From Linum tenue (lineage: Eukaryota > Streptophyta > Magnoliopsida > Malpighiales > Linaceae): a DNA stretch of 64,000 nucleotides. Position numbers and translations under genes: made by a program. The first letter of the stretch is position 1, and the number at the start of each line of letters is the position of its first letter. Location of the stretch: the NCBI GenBank assembly GCA_946122785.1, contig CAMGYJ010000002.1, positions 41,938,495 through 42,002,494 on the forward strand. The letters are read 5' to 3'. Shown in pieces: positions 21,090-32,442 of this stretch. The notes under the pieces are model-generated. The model was given only the letters and a program-made list of their open reading frames with translations, was not told the origin of the DNA and searched no databases.

Positions 21090-24000
21090 GGGAATCATAG
21101 AAGATTTAATTGTTAAAATTGGCTCATTCATATTCCCCGTCGATTTTGTGATCCTAGATATTGATGAGGACGTCGATGTGTCATTAATTCTTGGTAGACC
21201 GTTTCTTGCAACTGCAAAGGCTCTAATTGATGTGAATGATGGAAAATTGATTTTGAGAGTAGGGGGAGAACAAATGACATTCAAAATTCCAGAAAGCATG
21301 AAATATGCTCGTGAAAATGATGATGCCAATTTTTGTTCGGATAAAATTGATGCTGAGACTGCTAACTTTGTTTCTGAGATTCTTCATTCAGATGCTTTAC
21401 AGCTTTGCCTTACTCAAGGACAGGAAACAACGGGATCTGTCCAACAAATTGAGCAAGCTGCACTATTGGAGGAATCCGAAGAATTGGAGCAGGAGGAGAA
21501 GGTGGCAGAACTCCCTAAATCGGAGAAAATCAAGTCCTCCATCGAAGAACCACCAACTCTCGAACTGAAGCAGTTACCAAACCACCTCGAGTATGCTTTC
21601 CTTCGAGAGAAATCCAAGCTCCCCGTCATCATCAACGCGGCCCTAACTGAGGAGCAGAAGGGGAGATTGATCAAACTACTGAAAAGTCATGAACAAGCCT
21701 TGGCTTGGAAGATCTCCGACATTTGAGGAATCAATCCCTCATTTTGCACGCACAAAATTCTGATGGAGGATGACTATAAGCCGGTGGTCCAGCCCCAACG
21801 TCGACTCAATCCGAACATGAAGGAAGTAGTGAAAGCTGAGGTGATCAAGTTACTCGATGCTGGAGTAATTTACCCCATCTTCGACAGTTGATGGGTGAGC
21901 CCTGTCCAGGTAGTCCCGAAAAAAGGCGGGATGACCGTCATCACCAATGAAAAGAATGAGCTCATCCCCACCAGAACAGTCACCGGTTGGAGAGTCTGCA
22001 TCGACTATCGTCGCCTGAATGATGCCACCAGAAAAGATCACTTCCCACTCCCATTCATTGATCAAATGCTCGAGCGATTGGCCGGCCACAATTACTATTG
22101 CTTCCTCGATGGGATGTCTGGCTACTTTCAGATTCCCATCTCACCAGAAGATCAAGAGAAAACCACATTCACTTGTCCGTACGGCACTTTTGCGTATCGG
22201 CGCATTCCTTTCGGATTGTGCAATGCACCAGCAACCTTTCAACGGTGTATGATTGCCATCTTTGACGAGTTGGTGGGAGATATCATGGAAGTCTTCATGG
22301 ATGACTTCTCAGTATTCGGAGATTCCTTCGACAAATGCCTCCACAACCTCGAAAAAGTTCTAATCTGATGCGAAGAGACGAATCTCGCTCTCAATTGGGA
22401 GAAATGCCACTTTATGGTGACCGAGGGCATTGTCCTTGGACACAAAATTTCATCACAAGGCATCGAGGTTGATCGAGCCAAAATTGACGTCATCTCCAAC
22501 CTTCCACCACCAGTCAATGTGAAAGCAATAAGGAGTTTTCTGGGGCATGCCGGCTTCTATCGACGCTTCATCAAAGACTTCTCCAAAATTGCTCGAACAT
22601 TGACAAAGCTTCTCGAGAAGGATGCTCCATTTGACTTTACGGCGGAATGCAACGAAGCATTTGCGGCACTAAAGCACAAACTGACCCACGCCCCGATTAT
22701 GGTGGGTCCCGACTGGAGCCTCCCGTTCGAACTCATGTGTGATGCATCTGACTACGCCGTAGGAGCTGTCCTCGGCCAAAGGTATGACAAACATTTCAAA
22801 CCAATTTCCTATGCAAGTAAAACCTTAAATGATGCTTAAGAAAATTACACAACAACTGAAAAGGAATTACTAGCTGTGGTGTTTGCATTTGATAAGTTCC
22901 GATCATACCTTGTTTTATCACGATGCGTTGTTTTTACTGATCACTCTGCTTTGAAGTATTTAATGAACAAGACAGATGCTAAACCTCGTCTGATTCGATG
23001 GATTCTTCTTCTCCAAGAATTCGACATCGAAATTCGAGATAAAAAAGGAGCAGAAAATTTGGCAGCAGATCACCTTTCCCGACTGGAAAATCCAAAAGAT
23101 GATGTTTCAGATGAAATCAATGAAACATTTCCGGATGAACGACTCTACACTGTAGGAAGAGTTGAACTTGACACCCCGTGGTATGCGGATTTTGCCAATT
23201 ACTTGGTGGGAAAGACTCTGCCAACTGGGCTCTCGTACCAACAAAAGAAGAAATTCTTTTCTGACCTTAAATCTTATTTTTGGGAAGAGCCATATATGTT
23301 TAAAGTTTGTGCAGATTGTATCATCCGCCGATGCATCCCGCAACCCGAAGCATGGAGCATAATTTCTCATTGCCACCAAGGTCCGACCGGAGGACACCAC
23401 GGAGCCAACCGCACAGCGCGAAAGGTATTGGAATGTGGATTTTATTGGCCAACAATCTTCAAAGATTGTGATGCATATGTACGCACCTGTGATGCGTGTC
23501 AACGGTCAGGTAATATTTCCCAACGTGATGAAATGCCACAAACAATATCCATTGTTTGTGAAATATTTGATATCTGGGGAATTGACTTCATGGGACCTTT
23601 CCCGACCTCATTCGGGAACAAATACATACTCGTGGCAGTGGATTATGTATCCAAGTGGGCCGAGGCACAAGCCTTGCCAACTAATGACTCTCGAAGTGTT
23701 GGAAAGTTTTTGCAGAAACCGTTTTCTAGGTTTGGATCACCGCGAGCAATCATCAGCGACCAAGGAACCCATTTCCAAGGTCAATTCAACAAAGTTCTCC
23801 AACAATTTGATGTAACTCACCGGGTCTCCACCGCGTACCATCCTCAAACTAGTGGTCAGGTGGAGGTCACCAACCGTGAGCTCAAAAGGATATTGGAGAA
23901 AACAGTCAGTCAATCAAGAAAGAACTGGGCAACAAAGCTCGACACTGCACTATGGGCTTACCGTACGGCATACAAAACACCAATCGGCACCTCACCATAT

Positions 24001-24456
24001 CGGTTGGTGTATGGCAAATCCTGTCACCTCCCCGTCGAGTTGGAACACAAAGCTTACTGGGCGCTCAAATACCTCAACCTCGACGGAGATGCTACCAAGG
24101 ACCATCGTCAGGCCCAAATCAATGAGCTTGACGAAATGCGCCTACAAGCCTATGAAAACGCCAAGTTATACAAGGAACGAACGAAACGACTCCACGATTC
24201 CAAGATAAAGCAAGACAAAAACTTCCACGTTGGAGATCAAGTCTTGCTATACAACTCTCGTCTTCGTTTGTTTCCTGGGAAGCTCAAGTCCAGATGGACA
24301 GGTCCTTATGTGATCACACAAGTATTTCCCTACGGCGTTGCTGAAATTTCGCATCCCGAGAGGGGGACTTTCAAAGTCAACGGTCATCGTCTGAAACCAT
24401 ACCTCGGTGGCAATTTCGACCCCAATACCGAGGCACTTCATCTTCAGAAACCTTGA
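21076..24456 (+). pseudogene. Athila-2 pol: partial protease, RT, RNase H, integrase
   Basis: One frame from IVHPRGIIEDL to the stop at 24454. The protease keeps its second half (LGRPFLATAKALIDVNDGK) but lacks the catalytic D-x-G segment. RT shows VCIDYRRLNDATRKDHFPL, DGMSGYFQIPI and VFMDDFSVFGDSF. RNase H shows [25 protein letters not shown] and [13 protein letters not shown]. Integrase shows the zinc-binding HxxxH..CxxC set ([19 protein letters not shown]), then the core D-D-E in [15 protein letters not shown] and [12 protein letters not shown], and a C-terminal segment [14 protein letters not shown]. Stops: TGA at 21724, 21889 and 22366, and TAA at 22837. All fit CGA-to-TGA or CAA-to-TAA. 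No frameshift. Confidence 0.9.
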
Positions 24457-26275
24457 CAAAGTACACTACAGTCCAGCTAATACGACGTTAAAGAAGCGCT
24501 ATTGGGAGGCAACCCAATGCTGGTTTGCATTTTTCTTCCCTTTCTTTTATTTTACATTTCTTTGAGTTTTTCAATTTCAAGAATAAAAACCGTCACGAAA
24601 CATCGACCAAAGAACTCGCCAAGTGGAACCACAATCACCGAACATCATGCCACTATATCCCATGACAAGGAAAATGGTAACAGTTCGAATCCTTACTCCC
24701 TATATTTTCGTCCATTGAGGACAATGTCCAATTCAAGTGTGGGGGGGTATATTCGTTCGTTTTCATGTGTTTTGACAAAGAATCACTGTGATTGTTTTCA
24801 ATAATCTCATCATCCATAAAAAAATGGGTTTGAAAAATCATAAAATTAAAAAAAAATTGAAATAAATACTAAAAAGAGTGTTTTGTTTGGAGTCTCATCT
24901 TTGTCTAAAATTGGTACAAGGATAGTTCAATTTGGATGCATGTCAACCTATAATGACGACTGAGGGATTAAAACAAATGTTTCTCGTGCTACTCATTCTT
25001 TGATGGAAAGAACTATCTGATATCTTGAAAAAGAAATTTATCATCTTTGATTGTTGTTGCATAATGTTTGGGAAGCATAGCATGGGAAACAGAGCATATA
25101 GTAAACCACGTGAGACTTGAGCATGATCGTTTCTTTCTTGTGTGTTAGATCCCTCTCTGTGCATGATGATATGCTTGATTTATACATGTTTGAGTCGTGA
25201 CACCACTGACAAGGATGACGGAGGCAATAGGTTCTACCCCTACAACCAAAATGACTACCCTGAACATCATATCCCTTAGTCAAACCCCGTTGAGACGAGC
25301 CTTTTTGTTCGGTGACAACCAGTTTTAAACCAATCCCTGTTCTTCAAGCCTCAATTTATTTGAACCCTTTTTCAAGGTTCCGTGTGAATGGTTTAAACGA
25401 ATGACTTTCTGCTTCATTTATTAAATACAAAAGTTGAGATAGGAAGAAACGATTTCTGTAAGTGCATTTTTCAAAAATGGAATTGTTGGCCACTCGAAAA
25501 AAAAATAACAAAAAAAAAAGAAGAAAAAAAAAAGTGATCAGTTGGCCACCATCTTTCATGCACTTATGATAAATAGGAGTCATTCTTCAAAAGCCACACT
25601 GGCTACATTTTAAACTCCTATTAATCCTCAAAATCTTCTCCCTTGTCTATATTTTCATCTTACAAAGATAAGCAGAAAAGTCATGGTTTTGAAAAAAAAA
25701 AAAAAAAATTGGAACCTTGAACTTACCACCAGATCAAAAGTAATTCCACATGTCCGTACCCCTAACCCCATTTTGACACCCGAACAAAGACCTATCTGAC
25801 AAGTCAGTGGTGACACAACTTTGGAGACTCGAACAATAAGCTCATGGCAGAGAGATGGTAGGGAAAGAGTGATAAATACATGCTACATGCATTTACCCTG
25901 ACCCCACTGGTCGAGTGAGAGAGACTTTCCAAGTTCTAAAATCCCAAGTAAGATCTATTGGCTCGATCTCTCATGCTATGTTTTGTGAACCTTATGCTTG
26001 AACAATTGATTGTGTCGAATGACTAATAAAGATAGAAGAATGTTCTTATAAATCTAAGTCAGAGTTTCCAATGTCACAGGAGTATTACGATCGAATGTTG
26101 TTTGTGGTGGTTGAACGCATCCATAACTCGCTACCTATTGCACCATCTTTAGCAATCATATGAAATTCACATTTTCCCAACTCACGGTTAGAACTCTTGT
26201 GAAATTGGTTTTGATTGAACTTACATTTTTCGTGCTTTGCTTGAGGGCAAGCAAAGGATTAAGTGTGGGGGAATT
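24457..26275 (+). other. Athila-2 3' non-coding region with two polypurine tracts
   Basis: No long open frame and no envelope-like protein is visible. The phrase 'gaagcgctattgggaggcaa' (24493-24512) is typical of Athila elements after pol. A polypurine tract 'aagtgtggggggg' lies at 24735-24747 and a second 'aagtgtggggg' at 26261-26271 directly before the 3' LTR. A long A run lies at about 25692-25708. Confidence 0.7.
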
Positions 26276-27145
26276 TGATAACACCTAAATTATACATATA
26301 TTTGCCTACACTTTTACATCCTAAAATAACATAAATTGTATTAAGTTCATTCAATTTCCCGATTTTATGTTTGGTTTTGTGTTTGAGTCATGTTTCAGGG
26401 TATTCTATCCAATAAGAACGGAATAATGTGTCATTTCCACAAAAAGATGGTTAGGGTTCGAAATCTGGCGTCGGTGGAACTCGAGCCCGCGACGTCCCGG
26501 GCGAGGGCAAAGAGCCGTACCACTCCGGCCGCGTCCCCTTTTGTTATCAATATACGAGACCCATCGTGTATTATGGTGATGAATCACGGAAAGAGAGCTA
26601 ATTAACAATGCAGAGTCAAACCGCAAACTGCCTATTGCTAAACATAAGGAAAAGCTGGTTCATTTTGGGATTCTCGTGTCAAGCTAGTAGCTGAAGCAAG
26701 CTGGTCCAAATAAAGAAGCAAGTAGGAGGATGGTTGGTGTCAAATGAAGAAGCAAGTTGGTCCCAAAAATAGAAGCTAGCAGGTCCATTATTCGGGAAGC
26801 AAGCAGCTGCATCGTCCTAAGCAAGCTCCTCCTCCCTTGCCTTCGTAGCTGAAGCTAGTAGCTGAAGCTAGTAGCTGGTGCAAAATGAAGCAAGCTGGAG
26901 AATTAAATGGACAAGCAAGCTCGTCCAAATAATGAAGCAAGCACGTCCATTAAGCTCGTCCAAGCTCGTCCAAATAATGAAGCAAGCTGGAGAATTATTT
27001 GGACAAGCAAGCTCGTCCAAATAATGAAGCAAGCACGTCCATTAAGCTCGTCCATACCTGAAAGCTGCCTCGTCCAGGAATGAAAGCAAGCAGCTGCCTC
27101 GTCAATGAAAGCAAGCAGCTGGCCATTATCAAAGCGAGGGACAAG

Positions 27146-28729
27146 CACTACAAAAAAAGAGGCCCTATGCCAAGGGTTATTTTCAGTCATAGCAAGGGTT
27201 TTAACCCTTGCTACAAGTTGTAGCAAAGGTTCTGCCAACTCTTGGACGAATCCTTGGCAAAGCTGCCCTTGCTATGTGTAACAAGGGTTTTAAGCGACCC
27301 TTGGTGGAAGTACCCTGCAAAGGTTATAGCAAGGGTTAAAACCCTTGCTACACTTCTTTGTAAAATTCAACAAAGACATTTCGGTAACAAGGGTTACCAC
27401 CCTTGCTTAACTCATTACACCTAGCAAGGGTAAAACCCTTGCTATAGGACAATATAGCAATAATTGCGAATGTTAATTTCCTTGTATAATTTGTGACGAA
27501 AGTAAAAACATTTTGTGTCGAACCGAGCCGTTACTAAAGTTGGTCACTATAAACTCCTTGCTTACTTTGTGACCAAACTAAACATTTGCGACGAACCCAT
27601 TCGTCACTAAAAGTTTGTTACTAATAGAAGCATTTTTATATGGTTGTGTATACCCTTGTCACTATAAACAAATTCATATTATACCATGTACCCACCAATA
27701 CTTCTGCCATTCATACCAAAATAGTGTCGTTTACATGGCTAAATGCTAAACACTATTAACATTCAAGTATAATGCAAAAAAACACGTAATGATCATAATG
27801 TTTCAATCACTAAAAAGAATACGATTCAAAGCAACATGAGCAGATAACGATCCCAAATTCTTCAAATACGAGCTTCACGACATCATTTCACGAAACTTGA
27901 GGACCCAAAGATGGAGTACGATTAGTAGTGACACCCTATTCACAAAGGATAACAATTGTTAAGATATTATAAACATACATCAAATATAACATGTACATTA
28001 TAAAAGCGTCAACTTAGTTTAACCATGAACTAAAATGATGTTGTAAATATAAAATAACATTTCATTATTATTCCAAAGCAGCAAGTAAATCCTCCAAATA
28101 GAAACACAACAAAGTAGAGTATTATCCCTACTTATTGGAAAAAGTAATTTATCCCAATTTCTTCAAACCTCAAGCAAAAGATCTCTAATCCAATCAAAAT
28201 GTAGGCTTAACAATGATAGTAAACAAAATCCCAGGAGAGTTATGTTGTCACTGGAGAACACGAGGAAGGATGAAGACAGCGGACTAACCTCGGCGATAGT
28301 CCTAATGCCGGATATGATACCGGAGCCGAAAAGAAAAAGAAGAAGATCCATGTCACTCGTCTACTGAATCTTCAACCTCTCTCTCGCTCTGTCGGATTCT
28401 GCAATCTCTCGCTCCGGCGGAATCACGAGAAGTCTCTTCAACCTCTCTCTGACTCTGTAACGAAATTAGGGATTTCTCTTCTGACCTTTCGCGATCGAGC
28501 GGCGAAATCGTCAAAGAGGAGCCAGAAAGAAAACAAGAAAATCGTACAAGGAAAATTAGGGATTTTAGCCTGTAGAGGGAGAAATGGAATAAAGATATGA
28601 TTTAGTTAAAATTTTTAGCAAGGGTTCACATACCCTTGAAACAAACCGTGGCTAAATTACAAACAAATTAGCGAGGGGTTTGAAACCCTTGCTAGAGAAC
28701 CCTTGGCATACGGCAGTTTTTTCGTAGTG
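27146..28729. mobile_element. Non-autonomous CACTA (En/Spm-type) transposon
   Basis: The ends are CACTACAAAAAAAGAGGCC and ...CAGTTTTTTCGTAGTG, with a 3-bp duplication aag (27143-27145, 28730-28732). The other LTR shows the empty site, 'gggacaagcaagcagctgg' at about 18797. Both ends carry many direct and inverted copies of 'agcaagggtt', often as back-to-back palindromes, typical subterminal repeats of this superfamily. There is no transposase. The middle contains a gene-like segment on the minus strand (28289-28351). Confidence 0.95.
28289..28351 (-). pseudogene. Possible captured host first exon inside the CACTA element
   Basis: On the minus strand a pyrimidine-rich leader (ctctctcgctctg-type, about 28352-28460) is followed by an ATG at 28351 and 21 codons (MDLLLFLFGSGIISGIRTIAE). 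These are hydrophobic and end at 'gag|gttagt', which looks like a splice donor. The arrangement of leader, start and donor suggests a transduplicated 5' end of a host gene. The frame stays open to 28163. The gene of origin is not recognised, and a chance origin is possible. Confidence 0.35.
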
Positions 28730-29960
28730 AAGCAAGCAGCTGTTCCATTTATTACAAGCAAGTAGCTCAAGCAAGTAGCTCATTTTGTACTATAAATAGA
28801 GGGAGAGGATACACACTAGACAGCCTACCATATTTTTCTTCACTTTGCTCTTCCTTTCTTGTATTTGAAGTTAGCCAAAACTCTGTCCACTTTTCATTCC
28901 AAACTCTTGTTACTTCTTTTCATTTCGTTAGTCATATCTCGTATTTCATCCATCATGGTTCTCATGTTCGTGTTCGTATTTGGGAATACCGTGGTATATT
29001 GCGTTATTGAGATTACCGAAGTAAGCTTCTGTTCTGTGGGGTTTTGATAATCATTTGTGGTGGTAGATTGGTCGGTTTCCACTGTCTTCGCCCAACGATT
29101 ATTCCCCCGTCAGATGTTTGCTAGGTGTAGTCTATTAACTCAATATACATACCGTATTCTCGACCCCTCCGTCTTTGTCGTCGTCATCATCATGGTTATG
29201 TTCTCAACCTTCATCTTTCTAAATCTCATCATGTCCGGCTAATCTTCTAGTTGTTCCGGATTTGATGAACCCTAATATGTTTTACTTTGATTGAGTGGTA
29301 TCTTTGATATAGACGTGTTGTTCTCGTTCTTACGATCTTTTCTCGACTTATCATGTGCAAGTATCAATAGTACGCGTCTATTGTATATTTTATCTGATAC
29401 ATGTAAATGAGACTGCGAGGTAATTTTGCATGTTAGATCCCTCGTGAAAAGAAGGAATTGATCGGAGCCACCGGCAATGGGGTCACGTAGTTCCTCTGGA
29501 TTAGCTTAAAAACCTAATACGAAAGTTCATAAATCTGGTTATTGCTTTGGTTTAAGATTTTTGTAAGCCACGGTTTCACTTGATTCTTAAGTCAAAAGGG
29601 TGTTAATACATGTGCGAACGGGTTAACACTAAATTGGGAATTTTCACGGTCTAAGATATTAACACTCGTCTATGTTAAATTCAACTTGTCTGTAAAATGC
29701 ATATTAGGGGGATTCACTTCCAGGACAATGCCTTCTCCACTTGATTTTACTTTGAAAACTACTTTATTGTGTTTTTATTATTGCGTGTGTTTTTATTTCT
29801 AAACGAAAATCAACTAAAAACGATTGACTAGATAATAGGTAAAAGCTGAGTACTAGTACACGAAGTCTCTGTGGATACAACCTTGCTTCCTGCTATACTA
29901 CATTAGAACGATAGGTACCCTTGCCTATTTTTCCTGTGATAGTTACGGGCGATCAGATGC

Positions 29961-30830
29961 CCCCTTCCAATTCACTGTTGCATGCACAGCGGCGTTCACA
30001 ACCTTGAAGGAGAAACTCACCCAAGCTCCTATCATGGTTGTTCCTGACTGGTCCCTGCCATTTGAGCTGATGTGCGACGCCAGTGACTTTGCTGTTGGAG
30101 CTGTCTTGGGGCAGAGGCGAGATCAACACTTCCGACCTATCTGCTACGCCTCGAAGACCCTCAATGATGCCCAGGAGAACTACACCACCACAGAGAAGGA
30201 GCTGCTCGCAGTGGTGTTTGCCTTCGACAAATTTCGTCCCTATCTGGTCTTGTCCCATGTGACGGTGTATACAGATCACTCTGCGATTCGATACCTGATG
30301 AGCAAGGCCGGCGCTAAGTCGAGGCTCATACGATGGATCTTATTATTGCAGGAGTTTGACATTGAGATTCGGGACAAGAAGGGAGCGGAGAATGTTGCAG
30401 CGGATCACCTCTCCCGGTTGGACGCACCTCCTGCGGACAACCTCGTGGAGGAGATCAACGACTCCTTCCCAGATGAGAGACTGATGATGATGCCTAGTGG
30501 AGAGTGTCACCCCCTGGTATTCCAATTTTGCGAACTATTTGGTGGGCCAGCAACTGCCCAAGGGGATGACAACTCACACCAAGAGGAAGTTCTTCTCCGA
30601 CCTGAAGCATTACTTCTGGGATGACCCTCATCTTTTCAGGATCGGAGCCGACGGGATCATCCGTCGCTGTGTTATGGAGAGTGAGATGGAGGGCATTCTA
30701 TCTCATTGTCATGAGGGACCTACTGGCGGTCACCACGGAGGAAACCGCACGACGAGGAAGGTACCTCTGCTTCTGGCGGCTCATGCTATTCTTCGACGGA
30801 CCCTGTCGATCAACACAGCTTTTCCTATGA
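29961..30830 (+). pseudogene. Athila-1 pol part 2: RNase H and start of integrase
   Basis: This is the continuation of the frame broken at 17908. It shows [53 protein letters not shown] and [14 protein letters not shown] (RNase H), then [14 protein letters not shown]. After a frameshift near 30490 come [16 protein letters not shown] and the integrase zinc-binding start [15 protein letters not shown] (about 30718-30762). The homology fades near 30780-30830 and the integrase core and 3' LTR are missing. The undamaged codon CAG in NDAQENY confirms that the stop at 22837 of Athila-2 arose from a Gln codon. Confidence 0.87.
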
Positions 30831-30848
30831 AAAAAATTGAAATGTAAG

Positions 30849-31168
30849 TGATGCATTATAGTTTCCTGCATCGGGAATCTTTAGCTAATTACGACTACTC
30901 CTAGGAAAACATAACGATAAACTGAACCATTCTTCTTCTCATTGATAATAATTGAATCGCAAAGTATATATTCATAGGAAAACATAGAAAAACCTAATAG
31001 GTAACCCTATCCCACTCTAACAAGGTAACGAATAACTTACTCAACAAAACACAATAAACTAATACGAATATTGCAAATACCCATAATAACCCTACAATTA
31101 ACTAATAATTAATCACTAATTACTAAGCCCAACTCGGTAGAAGGCCCAACGGATGTTGTACCGCATCA
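30849..31168 (-). repeat. 3' LTR of the protease-only Gypsy element
   Basis: 320 bp, + strand ends tgatgcattatag and ccgcatca. It closely matches 43765-44021 plus 45342-45404. Followed on the + strand by 'atcctccccttttgaaaa', the complement of a polypurine tract (31169-31186). Confidence 0.9.
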
Positions 31169-31768
31169 ATCCTCCCCTTTTGAAAAACTCTCCGTAGTTC
31201 ACGCGTCATCTTCAACCTGGATCAATGTAGAAGAACCGCTCGCACGTAGTGATGCAAATGAAGCGAGTAGATGAGCATCTCAGACAACTAATTAGTTTGC
31301 GTCGTTTCCAATTAGGAGCAGGGACTTGAACGAATCCTACACCAGCTCCCACTTCTTCCTCTTGCGTCCCCATCATGGGCTTCCAATGAAGCCAATCATT
31401 TCCCCCCCTTAACTTCCCATGCAATCCACGTCCAGGAGCACAAGAGTACGTATATTGCTCTTTTTGTACCACCAAAATTAAATTGCTCGCATGCCCCCCA
31501 CGTAACCCACCTGCAAAACATAACCTCCAATCCTCTACTTCCAGCGCCACTCCCTCGTTGCCTTCATGTCCCATTCCAAAACACGTTGCTAAATCACCTC
31601 CAACTCGTTGCAGGATGTGAGTAATGAGTTCCATCATTAATCTCGTTAAAACCACAGGGTTCGCCTAACTCCATCTCTTCCTTAGGCCCCCCACACGTCC
31701 ATGTCTTCCCACTTGAACTTGAATTTGGACTGGCCTTCTTTACGGTTCCACCCGTAAGTCCCATGACA
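31169..31768 (-). other. Internal 3' part of the protease-only Gypsy element
   Basis: The longest minus-strand frame (31212-31655, 147 codons) shows no recognisable domain, only Gly-rich stretches such as CFAGGLRGGHASN and a C-terminal WKRRKL. Without a homologue it cannot be called a gene. It is one of three pieces of the element's interior, the others being 36974-37454 and 42839-43764. Confidence 0.5.
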
Positions 31769-31773
31769 CCATC

Positions 31774-32426
31774 TATTGGATGCCGTGGATGAGAATAGCG
31801 GGTAAATATATTGGATTAAAATATCACACGCTTGTAAAAGGTTCTCAGATAAGTTGGACCTGGCGGCAAGCCTCCAGAATTACGGTAACCAACTTCCTTA
31901 GACCAATTTACTTCGGTAATTTAATAACGCAATATACTACGACTATTCTCAAAATGACAACAAGCATAGGCAATAATAAATGACACCGAGGATTTACGTG
32001 GTATACCCTGATTTTGGACCAGTCCACGGGAACAGCAGCTCCGGAGTATATCTTCACTATAACAATGGTAGGTTACAGAGATTTTCTCGATACAAGAAAT
32101 AGAACACGCGGTGTTTCCCAAACAACCTCACTATTTCACTCACAAGGAAATCTCCTATCTACCCGTGATTGTGAAAACGTTTCACAACCGAAACCACAAG
32201 AAAGAAATAGAACCGAGAGCCAGCAAAGAAGAATGATGAAGATGGAAAAATGGGATGCTTTCCAAAGGGAACCCAACGTCCCTTTTATAGCAAAAGAAGA
32301 GGGAACCAAATTAATGAATTTGGTTGGGAGTTCACCTGCTTCATCTGCTTGCCACTCACTTTTTTTTCTTTTTCATTTTTCTGAATTACCACCGCCAATC
32401 CTCTACCACATGAGGCGGTCCCAACA
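31774..32426 (-). repeat. copia-2 3' LTR
   Basis: 653 bp. It matches 36327-36968 closely and has 11 additional bases of T/C-rich sequence near 32370. The + strand ends are tattggatgccg and gtcccaaca. The + strand sequence 'attctcccccgac' beyond 32426 is the complement of a polypurine tract. Confidence 0.9.
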
Positions 32427-32442
32427 ATTCTCCCCCGACCGA

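Larger units (their letters stand above)
17909..29955 (+). mobile_element. Athila-2: Athila-type Gypsy element nested in Athila-1
   Basis: The element is 12,047 bp including a later CACTA insertion. The target duplication gatgc lies at 17904-17908 and 29956-29960, and the ends are TGATAACACC...GGGCGATCA. Both LTRs are about 2.1 kb and nearly identical apart from small indels and a handful of substitutions, so insertion was recent compared with Athila-1. Gag lost its start codon. An internal deletion removes the end of Gag and the catalytic part of the protease. Pol has four in-frame stops. Confidence 0.95.
26276..29955 (+). repeat. Athila-2 3' LTR, interrupted by a CACTA element
   Basis: Starts tgataacacctaaatt and ends gggcgatca. 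Without the inserted CACTA (27146-28729) and one aag duplicate it is about 2.1 kb and matches the 5' LTR with few differences, such as 'agggttcg' for 'agagttcg' near 26455, a shorter repeat array, and 12 extra bases before the TATA box at 28791. Confidence 0.93.
12669..30830 (+). mobile_element. Athila-1: Athila-type Gypsy retrotransposon, 3'-truncated and split
   Basis: It is recognised from an Asp-tRNA primer-binding site (14017), an Athila-type Gag beginning MTRSQSGGLLPLDPEIE, and Gypsy Pol in the order protease, RT, RNase H, integrase. The body is interrupted at 17908 by Athila-2. The coding sequence stops at LLEKDA and resumes after the duplicated gatgc at 29961 with [17 protein letters not shown]. 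The right part breaks off inside integrase near 30830, with no 3' LTR. Gag and Pol contain at least five in-frame stops and two frameshifts. The 5' limit is approximate because there is no second LTR to compare with. Confidence 0.85.
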
